Shown here piece by piece: positions 17,078-25,315 of a DNA stretch of 64,000 nt. Both the position numbers and the translations under genes were made by a program. The DNA comes from Ruegeria_B marisflavi. GTDB taxonomy: Bacteria > Pseudomonadota > Alphaproteobacteria > Rhodobacterales > Rhodobacteraceae. The notes beneath the pieces were generated by a model. That model did no database searches. It had not been told where the DNA came from and saw only the letters and a program-made list of their open reading frames with translations. The DNA lies in assembly GCF_025673445.1 (NCBI RefSeq), contig NZ_JAOVQN010000023.1:1-64000 (forward strand), given 5' to 3'. Position 1 is the first letter of the stretch. Every line of letters begins with the position of its first letter.

Positions 17078-18826
17078 ATGGAACGTCGACTTGCCGCCAT
17101 CCTGATCGCCGATTTCGTCGGGTCGACTGCGTTTTTGCAGGCTGACGAGGAAGGTGCGCTTGTGCGTATCTCCTCTGTGCTTGGCATAGCGCGGGAGTGT
17201 ATCGAACAGGCTGGTGGTCGTGTCTTCAACACGGCGGGCGATTCCGTGCTGGCCGAGTTCCGCAGCCCGGTCAGCGCATTGCGCGCCGCCATCGAAACCC
17301 GTGCCCGTCTCGGTGGAGGTGGTGAACACACAGCCGAAGACATGCGGTTTGGTCTGCATGTCGCCGACGTGGTTGCGGATGGAGACGATCTGAAGGGCGA
17401 AGGCGTGAACGTGGCCGCACGATTGCAGGCCACGGCCGATCCTGGAGCCATAGACGTTTCGGAAACGCTGTTTACCCACGTGGTCAAGGTTTCACCCTGC
17501 AAGTTCGACACGCTGGAACCGCGCCACCTGAAAGGTATCGCCGAACCTGTACAGGTTTATCGTGTGTCGCAAAGTGCGGATCGCCATGTCTATCAGATTG
17601 CACCGACCCGCGATGAACCCGCCGTTGCACCGCGCCCGAACTCGGTGGCGGTGCTGCCCTTTCGGGTTACAACAGGCGCGGACGAGGATCAGGCTTTTCT
17701 GGCCGATGGTCTCACCGACGATCTGATTCACGAACTCAGCCTGATCCGTCCTCTCTTTGTCAGTTCGCGCACAGCAAGCCATGCGGTTGACACCAACGAC
17801 CCGATCGTCGTTGGTCAGCGTCTTGGCGTGCGCTATGTCCTGTCGGGCACCATTCGCAAGTTTGGCGATCGGGTCCGCCTGTCGATCGAGTTGAGCGGCA
17901 CCCGGAACGGCGAACTGATCTGGAGCGAACGCATCCAGCGTCCGTTCAATGAACTGCTGGATGCGATGGAAGAAATCGCCGCACGGGTCGCTGCAACCGT
18001 ATCGGGCCGTATCGATCATGCGGAAATCGGCGCGGCCCGACAGAAGCGACCCGAGAACATGTCCGCCTACGAATTCTATCTGCGCGGCCTCGAAGAGCAT
18101 CGGCTGAGCGGCATCTACAACAGCCATGCCCGTCAGGCGATCAGTTGGTTCCGCAAGGCGCAACAGGCCGATCCCGGGTTTGCCCGCCCCTTGGCGATGG
18201 AGGTTTGCGCCTGGTCTTACCTGCCCGATTTCGACCTCGGCCAGTCCGAGAAACTGCTGCTGCGGGCGCTCGAACTGGATCCTTCGGATCCCGAGTTGCA
18301 CCGCATTCTGGGTATCGTTCTGATCAAGAGGCATCGCGACTATGCGAGCAGCCGCCGCCATCATGAAAAGGCTTTGGAACTGGCGCCGAACGACGCCTAT
18401 ATCGTGGGTCGTTGCGCGGCCTTCTTCACCTTCGCTGGCGAACCCGAACGGGCGTTTGGTTTGCTGGATCGGGCCGAGGGCCTGGACCCGTACCTGCCGG
18501 TCTGGGTGGTCGAAGAGCGGATCGCGGCGCTTTACGCACTGGGCCGGTTCGAAGAAGTCAACCGCGCGGCGCTGGACCTTCCGTTTCAGACCCGACGTAC
18601 CCGGTGTTACCGGGCCGCAGCCCGGGTCGCTCGGGGTGATATCGAACGGGCTCGGATTCTGATCGGCGAAGCCTTGACCGACGACCCGTCGCTGTCCATC
18701 GAATATGTCCGTTCGCAGGAGCTGTACGAAAACCAGGACCGGATGGAATGCCTTGTCGATCGCCTTCGTCAGGCCGGTTTGCCAGACAATCCGCAGAACA
18801 TTGCAGGTCCGGTAGCGTTGCAATAG
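17078..18826 (+). CDS. Soluble class III cyclase-like protein with TPRs, substrate Lys replaced by Asn
   Basis: The 582-residue protein has a class III cyclase domain (about 1-160), a TolB-like linker with FLADGLTDDLIHEL (about 190-310) and TPR repeats to the end. Metal Asp D12 and D55 are present, as are D104 and transition-state N111 and R115. The lysine that selects adenine is N51 (FNTAGD). No membrane helix is visible, unlike the paralog at 1898. Loss of the lysine may weaken activity or change substrate; this variant is, to my knowledge, common in this TPR subfamily. It follows the transaminase by 40 bases and could be co-transcribed. Confidence 0.82.
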   Translation: MERRLAAILIADFVGSTAFLQADEEGALVRISSVLGIARECIEQAGGRVFNTAGDSVLAEFRSPVSALRAAIETRARLGGGGEHTAEDMRFGLHVADVVADGDDLKGEGVNVAARLQATADPGAIDVSETLFTHVVKVSPCKFDTLEPRHLKGIAEPVQVYRVSQSADRHVYQIAPTRDEPAVAPRPNSVAVLPFRVTTGADEDQAFLADGLTDDLIHELSLIRPLFVSSRTASHAVDTNDPIVVGQRLGVRYVLSGTIRKFGDRVRLSIELSGTRNGELIWSERIQRPFNELLDAMEEIAARVAATVSGRIDHAEIGAARQKRPENMSAYEFYLRGLEEHRLSGIYNSHARQAISWFRKAQQADPGFARPLAMEVCAWSYLPDFDLGQSEKLLLRALELDPSDPELHRILGIVLIKRHRDYASSRRHHEKALELAPNDAYIVGRCAAFFTFAGEPERAFGLLDRAEGLDPYLPVWVVEERIAALYALGRFEEVNRAALDLPFQTRRTRCYRAAARVARGDIERARILIGEALTDDPSLSIEYVRSQELYENQDRMECLVDRLRQAGLPDNPQNIAGPVALQ

Positions 18827-18978
18827 CGACCGCTGGTCGAGAAGCCTTGCCGATCCGAAGTCGAGGCTTCGGCGGCAGCAGGCGCCGATATGGTCCGGAA
18901 ACGACGCGGAAATGACGCCGGTGACCATGCCGGCGCGTTGCAGGACCGACAGGCTGGTTGCAGACCAGTGGAGGCACG

Positions 18979-20172
18979 ATGCGACCGTTCGAGGGTATCC
19001 GGGTTCTTGATCTGACCCATGTGTTCGCTGGCCCGTTCTGCACCTATCAACTGGCGGTGCTCGGGGCCGAAGTGATCAAGATCGAGCCGGTGGACCGGCC
19101 TGACATGACAAGGGCCGAAGGCGCCGATCCGGCGCTGAACGCCGCTGGCATGGGGTTGGTGTTTCAGGCGCAAGGGGGTGGCAAGCGGACCCTTGCGCTG
19201 GACCTGAAATCCGGCGCCGGGCGGGAAGTCTTTGACCGCCTCGTACAGACGGCCGACGTGGTGGTGCAGAACTACACCGCGCATGCGGTCGTGGCGCTGG
19301 GTCTGGAGTACGGTCGTCTGTCGGTGCTGAAACCGGATCTGATCTATTGCGCGATCTCAGGCTATGGCGCGACCGGGGACAAGGCAGCGCATCCCGCGTA
19401 TGACGTGGTGATACAGGCGTTTACCGGTGTGATGGCCGCCAATGGCGAGGCCGACAGCCCGCCGGTGCGCATTGGCCCGGCGGTGATCGACTATGGCACC
19501 GGTGCGCAGGCCGCGCTGGCGATATCGGCGGCGCTGTTTGCCCGGGCGCAGACCGGGCAGGGGCGGCGGATCGACGTGGCGATGAGCGATTGCGCGCTGA
19601 TGCTGATGAACTCCAGCACCTTTGGCACGCTGTCCAGCGGTGCCGCCCCGCGTCCCTTTGGCAACCGCGATCCCAATCTGGCCGGTTACGCGGCTTATGA
19701 AACCGCCAAAGGCACGCTGATGATCGGTGCCTATACCAATGCCCAGATGGCTGGCCTGATGCAGGCTGTCGGTGCGCCAGAGGCCGCGGCCGAAATCGAG
19801 GCCACTCCGCGCGACAAGATTGCAGCGCGGCGGGACAGCGACGCCTCACTGCTAGCGAAGGTGCTAAGAACTCGCACCGCGGCCGAATGGGAGGAGTTGC
19901 TGAACGCGCATCACGTTCCGACGGCGCGGGTCCGTGACCTGAAACAGGCGCTGGACGAGCCGCAATTCGCCACACGTGGCGTGGTGCAGGTGCGGGACGG
20001 GCAGCCCTTTACCGTGGCCGGGTTTCTCTATGACCACGGCGGGCCGGAACTGAGCAGCCCACCGCGTGCCCATGGGCAGGATAGCCGGGCGGTTCTGGGC
20101 GAGTTGGGCATTGGCGAGGCAGAGTTCGACAGCCTCGCCGCGCAGGGCGTCGTGTTCAGCCCTTGTCGGTGA
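18979..20172 (+). CDS. Family III CoA-transferase (CaiB/BaiF)
   Basis: The 397-residue protein has the family III fold with the N-terminal LDLTHVFAGPFCTYQLAVLGAEV-type start and the catalytic aspartate expected at D142 (HPAYDVVIQA). The middle carries GRRIDVAMSDCALMLM, the usual dimer region. These enzymes move CoA between acyl-CoA and a free acid through an aspartyl-CoA intermediate. ATG 18979 follows a TGGAGG ribosome binding site; an upstream TTG would place that site inside the gene. Substrate is not predictable from the neighbours. Confidence 0.88.
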   Translation: MRPFEGIRVLDLTHVFAGPFCTYQLAVLGAEVIKIEPVDRPDMTRAEGADPALNAAGMGLVFQAQGGGKRTLALDLKSGAGREVFDRLVQTADVVVQNYTAHAVVALGLEYGRLSVLKPDLIYCAISGYGATGDKAAHPAYDVVIQAFTGVMAANGEADSPPVRIGPAVIDYGTGAQAALAISAALFARAQTGQGRRIDVAMSDCALMLMNSSTFGTLSSGAAPRPFGNRDPNLAGYAAYETAKGTLMIGAYTNAQMAGLMQAVGAPEAAAEIEATPRDKIAARRDSDASLLAKVLRTRTAAEWEELLNAHHVPTARVRDLKQALDEPQFATRGVVQVRDGQPFTVAGFLYDHGGPELSSPPRAHGQDSRAVLGELGIGEAEFDSLAAQGVVFSPCR

Positions 20173-20470
20173 CGTTTTCCTTGAACGCCACTTCGAATGC
20201 TGCCTGTTTCTCGGCGCTGGCCTCGGTTTGATACTTGGCCTTCCACTCGGCCATGGTCATGCCGTAGTAGATCTCGCGCGCCTCTTCCTTGCCCATCTCG
20301 ATGCCCTTGGCATTGGCCGCCTCCTGGTACCAGCGCGCCAGGCAGTTGCGGCAGAACCCGGCCATGTTCATCAGGTCGATGTTCTGCACGTCGGTGCGGT
20401 CCTGCATCAGGTGCTGTTGCAGGCGGCGAAAGGCAGCGGCCTGAATCTCGATCTCGGTTTGCTGATCCAT
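20156..20470 (-). CDS. DUF1244 family protein
   Basis: The 104-residue protein matches the small DUF1244 family by its core MNMAGFCRNCLARWYQEA and MTKAEWKAKYQ-like end. The CRNC pair suggests metal binding or redox, but no function is established that I know of. GAGGAG precedes ATG 20470 on the minus strand. It overlaps the end of the CoA-transferase by 17 bases in convergent orientation. Confidence 0.88.
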   Translation of the reverse strand: MDQQTEIEIQAAAFRRLQQHLMQDRTDVQNIDLMNMAGFCRNCLARWYQEAANAKGIEMGKEEAREIYYGMTMAEWKAKYQTEASAEKQAAFEVAFKENVTDKG

Positions 20471-20537
20471 TGGAACTCTCCTCGATTGATACAGCAGAGG
20501 TAGCAACCGCACCGGGCGGCGACAACCTCGCCCGTGT

Positions 20538-21275
20538 TCAAAGCCCGCTGTCGACCAGTGCCCGTTCCAGGATCGGCGCCAGCCGGTCTGCCCAGGCGCG
20601 TTGGCCGTCATGCTCGCCGATCAGGTCGTTGCGGATCTCGATCAGGGCATTGGGGCGGCCGAAGGCGGTGCAATGCTTGTCGATGGCATCGCCCGGCAGG
20701 ACGCCGGAATAGGGCTCGTTGACGCCGACGCAGAGGTCATCCTCGGCCCTGAGCTGTGCCACCAGCGGGCGCGACAGGCGCTCGTCTTCAGTATGCAGGA
20801 TGCCGATGTGCCAGGGGCGCGGGTCGCGCCCGCGCAATTGCCGGGTGAACGAATGCATCGAAACGATCACTGTGGCCGGCCGCGCGGCCAGCCGCGCAAG
20901 GGCATCGTGATAGGGCCGGTAACACATATTCAGCCGCCGTTCCCGCTCGGCCGCGTCCGCATGGCGGTTGCCGGGAATGATCGAGCCGTCATAGAGCTTC
21001 ATCAGCAGGGTCGGATCGTCCTCGCCCCGGTTCGGGTCGATCACCAGACGCGAGAAATTGGCCGCGATCACCGGAGCATCCAGCAGCTCGCCCAGATGGC
21101 GCGATACCTCATAGGCACCCACGTCATAGGCGATGTGACGCTCCATGTCCTCGCGCGCCAGCCCCAGGTCGCCGCCGCAGATTTCGGGGGGCACGAGGTT
21201 GGTCGCATGATCGCAGGTGATCAGCCAGCGGGAGGGGCGATCTTCGCCGTGCACAAAAAACGGGGTGTAAGTCAT
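20538..21275 (-). CDS. N-formylglutamate amidohydrolase family protein
   Basis: The 245-residue protein has the N-formylglutamate amidohydrolase pattern: ITCDHATNLVPPE near the N-terminus, the metal-type SRLVIDPNRGEDDPTL, and a later VSMHSFTRQLRGRDP. Authentic HutG hydrolyses N-formyl-L-glutamate in histidine breakdown; proteins without hut neighbours often have other N-acyl substrates. No hut genes are seen here. It is upstream of DUF1244 on the same strand, 67 bases away, and divergent from pyruvate kinase. Confidence 0.85.
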   Translation of the reverse strand: MTYTPFFVHGEDRPSRWLITCDHATNLVPPEICGGDLGLAREDMERHIAYDVGAYEVSRHLGELLDAPVIAANFSRLVIDPNRGEDDPTLLMKLYDGSIIPGNRHADAAERERRLNMCYRPYHDALARLAARPATVIVSMHSFTRQLRGRDPRPWHIGILHTEDERLSRPLVAQLRAEDDLCVGVNEPYSGVLPGDAIDKHCTAFGRPNALIEIRNDLIGEHDGQRAWADRLAPILERALVDSGL

Positions 21276-21392
21276 GGGCCTGTCATCTAGTTTGTCGCAG
21301 GTGTAGGGCAGTTGCCTGCAAAAGGGAATTGGGCCATAACGGGCCTGCTGTATGTTTGCGGTAACAATTTTGAGGCAAAGGAGTTGTGGGGC

Positions 21393-22838
21393 ATGCGTCG
21401 CCTGAGAAAAGTAAAGATCGTGGCAACGCTGGGACCGGCGTCGGACACTTACGAGATGATCCGTGCCCTGCACGAGGCGGGCGCCGACGTGTTCCGCCTG
21501 AACATGAGCCACGGCACTCATGACGAGATTCGCGCCAAGCACGAGATCATCCGCCGGGTGGAAAAGGACCTCGATAGCCCGATTGCCATCCTGGCCGATC
21601 TTCAGGGCCCCAAGCTGCGGGTCGGCACCTTTGAGAATGGGTCCGAGGATCTGGCCGAAGGCGCGGCCTTCCGGCTCGACCTCGATCCGGCGTCGGGCGA
21701 TGCGGCGCGTGTCTGTCTGCCCCATCCCGAGATTTTCCAGGCGTTGGAGGCCGGGTCACACCTGCTGGTCAATGACGGCAAGATCCGCCTCAAGGTTCTG
21801 GAGTGCGGCCCCGACTTCGCCGATTGCACCGTCATCACTGGCGGCACCATTTCGAACCGCAAGGGCGTGAACGTGCCTGACGTCGTGCTGCCGCTGGCGG
21901 CACTGTCGGAAAAGGACCGCGACGACCTGGAATTTGCCTGCCAACTCGGCGTTGACTGGCTGGCGCTCAGCTTTGTGCAGCGCGCCCGCGACGTGTTCGA
22001 GGCGCGCACGCTGGCCGATGGACGCGCCGCGATCCTGTCGAAGATCGAGAAACCCGCCGCGGTCGAGGAGTTTGACGCCATCCTCGATGCCTCGGACGGG
22101 ATCATGGTGGCGCGCGGTGACCTGGGGGTGGAACTGCCGGTCGCGGCGGTGCCGCCCATCCAGAAACGGCTGGTGCGCCGCTGCCGCGCCGCCGCAAAGC
22201 CGGTTATCGTGGCCACCCAGATGCTGGAAAGCATGATCGAAAGCCCGATGCCCACCCGGGCCGAGGTGTCGGACGTGGCCACCGCCATTTACGAGGGTAC
22301 AGACGCCATTATGCTCAGCGCCGAATCCGCCGCAGGTCACTATCCGATCGAGGCGGTGCGGACCATGGACAAGGTCGCCATCGAGGTCGAGGCCGACCCC
22401 ACCTATACCCAGATCATCGCGGCCTCGCGCACGGCCAAGGGCAGCACCATCGCCGACGGGATCGTCGCTGCTGCCCGCGAGATCGCGGAAAAGACCGATA
22501 TCAAGGCAATCTGCTGTTTCACCCAATCGGGGAACACCGCTTTGCTGACCGCGCGGGAAAGACCGGGCGTGCCGATCATCGCCATGACTTCGCTTCTGGA
22601 CACGGCCCGCAGGCTCTGCCTCAGTTGGGGTTGCCATTGCGTGATCACCCCGGAACTGGAGCGGTTCAAGGGCGCCGTGGTCAATGCCGCGCGCGCGGCG
22701 CGGGCAGGCGGGTTCGCGTCGGAAAAGGATCAGATCGTGGTGACGGCGGGGGTGCCCTTCAACGTGCCGGGAACCACCAACATCCTGCGTGTCGCGCCCT
22801 GTGACGAGCGTTTGATCTACAACACCGACCCGGGTTAA
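21393..22838 (+). CDS. pyk: Pyruvate kinase
   Basis: The 481-residue protein has all pyruvate kinase elements: KIVATLGPAS at the start, FRLNMSHG, the catalytic ILSKIEKP, MVARGDLGVE, and ATQMLESMIESPMPTRAE. The C-terminal domain (about 350-470) carries the allosteric-type SGNTA loop. It makes ATP and pyruvate from phosphoenolpyruvate. ATG 21393 follows AAAGGAG at nine bases; an upstream in-frame ATG would add 27 unrelated residues. Confidence 0.96.
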   Translation: MRRLRKVKIVATLGPASDTYEMIRALHEAGADVFRLNMSHGTHDEIRAKHEIIRRVEKDLDSPIAILADLQGPKLRVGTFENGSEDLAEGAAFRLDLDPASGDAARVCLPHPEIFQALEAGSHLLVNDGKIRLKVLECGPDFADCTVITGGTISNRKGVNVPDVVLPLAALSEKDRDDLEFACQLGVDWLALSFVQRARDVFEARTLADGRAAILSKIEKPAAVEEFDAILDASDGIMVARGDLGVELPVAAVPPIQKRLVRRCRAAAKPVIVATQMLESMIESPMPTRAEVSDVATAIYEGTDAIMLSAESAAGHYPIEAVRTMDKVAIEVEADPTYTQIIAASRTAKGSTIADGIVAAAREIAEKTDIKAICCFTQSGNTALLTARERPGVPIIAMTSLLDTARRLCLSWGCHCVITPELERFKGAVVNAARAARAGGFASEKDQIVVTAGVPFNVPGTTNILRVAPCDERLIYNTDPG

Positions 22839-22867
22839 CCTGAGGCTGACCGAGGGAGGAAGGGATC

Positions 22868-23092
22868 ATGGACGCAGACTCGCTCTTTGTCGCAGGTCTG
22901 GTGCTTGCGGCCATTTCCATCCCGGCCGCGGTAACGGCCTATAGCGAAGGGCGCCGCCCGGTTTTCGGGGTGGTTTCGATGGTGGTCTCCGCTGGCATGA
23001 TGATCTACGCCAGTCGCTTGCGCCCAGGTGGCTATGCGCTGGACGACATCCCCGAGGTTTTCTTTGGCGTTGTTGCCCGGATGATACCTTGA
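22868..23092 (+). CDS. Small membrane protein, 74 aa, unknown
   Basis: A GAGGAAGG ribosome binding site leads to ATG 22868. The product has two hydrophobic segments (about 6-24 and 34-48) separated by the polar SEGRRP, so it is probably a helical hairpin in the inner membrane, followed by a short hydrophilic then amphipathic tail. It lies 29 bases after pyruvate kinase and is probably co-transcribed. I do not recognise a family. Confidence 0.7.
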   Translation: MDADSLFVAGLVLAAISIPAAVTAYSEGRRPVFGVVSMVVSAGMMIYASRLRPGGYALDDIPEVFFGVVARMIP

Positions 23093-23167
23093 AATCAGCA
23101 CCGAGCGTCTTTTCACCTGGCGGCGCGCCTGCTAGGGCGGGCAAATAACAAGGCAGGAGCATCAGGC

Positions 23168-24478
23168 ATGGCTGTATCGCACCCAAAGGAGCGGATCGAA
23201 TACATCGTCGAAGGCGGGCGGCGCCTGTCCGGAACGATCTCGCCGTCGGGCAACAAGAACGCGGCGCTGCCCATCGTCGCCGCAGCCCTGCTGACCGAAC
23301 ATCCGGTGATCCTTACCAACGTGCCCCGCATCCGCGATGTCGAGGCGCTGGTCACCCTGATCCGCTCGGTCGGGGCCGAGGCCGAGTGGACCGACCGTAA
23401 TGCCCTGCGCATCCATGCCAGGGAATTGCGCCCGGCCGCACTCGATCCCGATCTGTGCTCGCGCATCCGCGCCTCAATCCTGCTGGCTGGCCCGATGTTG
23501 GCACGCTGCGGTCAGATCACCCTGCCGCCGCCGGGCGGCGACGTGATTGGACGCCGCCGCATCGACACGCACTTCCTGGCGCTGCGCCAGCTTGGTGCCG
23601 AGATCGAACTGAACGACGCCTATGTGCTGACCGCGCGCAATCTGGTGGGTGCTGATGTCTTCCTCGATGAACCCTCGGTCACGGGTACCGAAAACGCGCT
23701 CTGTGCCGCAGTGGCTGCGCGCGGCACCACCGTGCTGCGCAACTGCGCATCCGAACCGCATGTGCAGGATCTGGCCCATTTCCTGATAGCCATGGGGGCC
23801 GAGATCGAAGGCATCGGCACCAACTGCATGACCATTCACGGCGGTCACAGCCTTGGCGCTGTCGAACACCGGATCGGGCCGGACCATATCGAGGTAGGCT
23901 CACTCATCGGTCTCGCTGCCGTCACCCGCTCTGATCTGCGCATCGCGGGCGCGGGGGTAGAGCATCTCCGCTCGACCCTGATGGGGTTCGAACGCCTGGG
24001 CATCCGCTGCATCACCGAGGGGGGCGACCTCTTGATCCCGGCGAACCAGGAGATGCGCATCGTTCCCGATTTCGGCGGCCACGTGCCCAAGATCGAGGAC
24101 CAGCCCTGGCCCGCCTTTCCGGCCGACACCATGTCTATCGCCATCGTCACCGCCACCCAGTGTGACGGCATGGTCCTGATGTTCGAGAAGATGTTCGAAT
24201 CGCGGATGTTCTTCGTCGACAAGCTGATCGCCATGGGCGCCCGCATCGTGCTGTGCGACCCGCATCGGGCTGTGGTCTCGGGCCCGGCAAAGCTGCGCGC
24301 TGCCCGGATGGAGAGCCCCGATATCCGGGCTGGCATGGCCATGCTGATCGCCGCCATGGGGGCCGAGGGCACCTCGATCATCAACAACGCCCAGCAGATC
24401 GAACGCGGATACGAGCGGATCGACGAGCGGCTGAACGCGCTGGGCGCCCGGATCACCCGCAACCCGCCGCGCGACTGA
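23168..24478 (+). CDS. murA: UDP-GlcNAc enolpyruvyltransferase (MurA) with Asp in the catalytic loop
   Basis: The 436-residue protein has the EPT fold and MurA hallmarks: SGNKNAALPI with the conserved Lys-Asn, IRASILLAGPM, the loop PGGDVIGRRRID, the catalytic Asp in AFPADTM, DIRAGM and IERGYERID. It catalyses the first committed step of peptidoglycan synthesis, enolpyruvyl transfer to UDP-GlcNAc. The loop residue that is Cys115 in E. coli is D125 here, the natural Asp variant that is poorly alkylated by fosfomycin in other bacteria. Sequence is otherwise divergent from typical MurA, so it could be a second MurA-like paralog. I cannot tell whether another murA exists elsewhere. Confidence 0.85.
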   Translation: MAVSHPKERIEYIVEGGRRLSGTISPSGNKNAALPIVAAALLTEHPVILTNVPRIRDVEALVTLIRSVGAEAEWTDRNALRIHARELRPAALDPDLCSRIRASILLAGPMLARCGQITLPPPGGDVIGRRRIDTHFLALRQLGAEIELNDAYVLTARNLVGADVFLDEPSVTGTENALCAAVAARGTTVLRNCASEPHVQDLAHFLIAMGAEIEGIGTNCMTIHGGHSLGAVEHRIGPDHIEVGSLIGLAAVTRSDLRIAGAGVEHLRSTLMGFERLGIRCITEGGDLLIPANQEMRIVPDFGGHVPKIEDQPWPAFPADTMSIAIVTATQCDGMVLMFEKMFESRMFFVDKLIAMGARIVLCDPHRAVVSGPAKLRAARMESPDIRAGMAMLIAAMGAEGTSIINNAQQIERGYERIDERLNALGARITRNPPRD

Positions 24479-24499
24479 GGGCCTGCGGCCAAAAAGGGC

Positions 24500-24528
24500 T
24501 TGCCTCGCCCCCGCTTTCTGCGTAAACG
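24500..24528 (+). promoter_or_regulatory. Candidate promoter of rpmI-rplT
   Basis: TTGCCT (24500-24505) and TAAACG (24523-24528) are separated by 17 bases, in the same style as the tRNA-Ala promoter. Transcription would start near 24535, giving a leader of about 70 bases that contains the hairpin at 24540. Confidence 0.5.
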
Positions 24529-24539
24529 GCGCCTCTATT

Positions 24540-24575
24540 CGCGCGACCGGCCGGTGTGGCATGCCGAGTCGCGCG
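24540..24575 (+). promoter_or_regulatory. Candidate autoregulatory leader hairpin of rpmI-rplT
   Basis: A perfect eight-base stem CGCGCGAC / GTCGCGCG encloses 20 bases with a further GGCATGCC palindrome, 27 bases before the rpmI start. L20 is known to bind its own leader in other bacteria. This hairpin is a plausible counterpart, by position and shape only. Confidence 0.4.
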
Positions 24576-24602
24576 CAAACCGAACCCAAAAAGGAGACGG
24601 AA

Positions 24603-24803
24603 ATGCCCAAGATGAAGACCAAGTCGAGCGCCAAGAAGCGCTTCAAGGTGACCGCAACGGGTAAAGTCATGGCAGGTCAGGCCGGCAAACGCCACGGCAT
24701 GATCAAGCGCACGACCAAGTTCATCCGCGACGCCCGTGGCACCACCACCCTGTCCGCCCCCGACGCCAAGATCGTCAAGGGCTACATGCCCTACGATCGC
24801 TAA
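24603..24803 (+). CDS. rpmI: 50S ribosomal protein L35
   Basis: The 66-residue basic protein has the L35 pattern MPKMKTKSSAKKRFKVTATG and a Lys/Arg-rich body containing RHGMIKR. It is part of the large ribosomal subunit. AAAAAGGAG precedes ATG 24603. It is followed by rplT after 15 bases, the conserved gene pair; infC is not adjacent here. Confidence 0.97.
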   Translation: MPKMKTKSSAKKRFKVTATGKVMAGQAGKRHGMIKRTTKFIRDARGTTTLSAPDAKIVKGYMPYDR

Positions 24804-24818
24804 GAGGAGATTTGAGAG

Positions 24819-25184
24819 ATGTCCCGCGTTAAAGGTGGAACCGTAACCCACGCCCGTCACAAGAAAGTTCTCAAGGCTGCCAAAGGTTACTATGGCCGCC
24901 GCAAGAGCTCGTTCAAGGTGGCGACCCAGGCCGTCGACAAGGCCAACCAGTATGCAACCCGTGACCGCAAGGCGCGCAAGCGGAACTTCCGCGCGCTGTG
25001 GATCCAGCGGATCAACGCCGCCGTGCGCAGCCATGACGAGGCGCTGACCTATTCGCGCTTCATCAACGGCCTGAACCTGGCCGGCATTGAAGTGGACCGC
25101 AAGGTCCTGGCCGACCTGGCCGTGCACGAGCCCGAAGCCTTCGGCGCCATCGTCGCCCAGGCCCAGGCCGCGCTGGCCGCCTGA
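24819..25184 (+). CDS. rplT: 50S ribosomal protein L20
   Basis: The 121-residue protein matches L20 throughout: a basic N-terminal extension with SRVKGGTVTHARHKKVLK, then GYYGRRKSSFKVA and LWIQRINAA. It is needed for early assembly of the large subunit and, in other bacteria, represses its own operon. AGAGGAG precedes the start. A terminator follows at 25220. Confidence 0.98.
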   Translation: MSRVKGGTVTHARHKKVLKAAKGYYGRRKSSFKVATQAVDKANQYATRDRKARKRNFRALWIQRINAAVRSHDEALTYSRFINGLNLAGIEVDRKVLADLAVHEPEAFGAIVAQAQAALAA

Positions 25185-25219
25185 TACCTCGCATCAGACG
25201 AGAGACAGTGAAGGAAAGG

Positions 25220-25241
25220 CCGCCCCTCGGGGCGGTCTTTT
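25220..25241 (+). terminator. Rho-independent terminator of rpmI-rplT
   Basis: Stem CCGCCCC / GGGGCGG with a two-base apex is followed by TCTTTTCGTTTT, 36 bases after the rplT stop. It has the classic shape of an intrinsic terminator. Confidence 0.85.
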
Positions 25242-25315
25242 CGTTTTCGGAGAAGGGTGGCTCATCTCGGCGGCCGCCGGTTCCGGCCTTCAAGCCGCGA
25301 AAGCGTAGCCATGCC

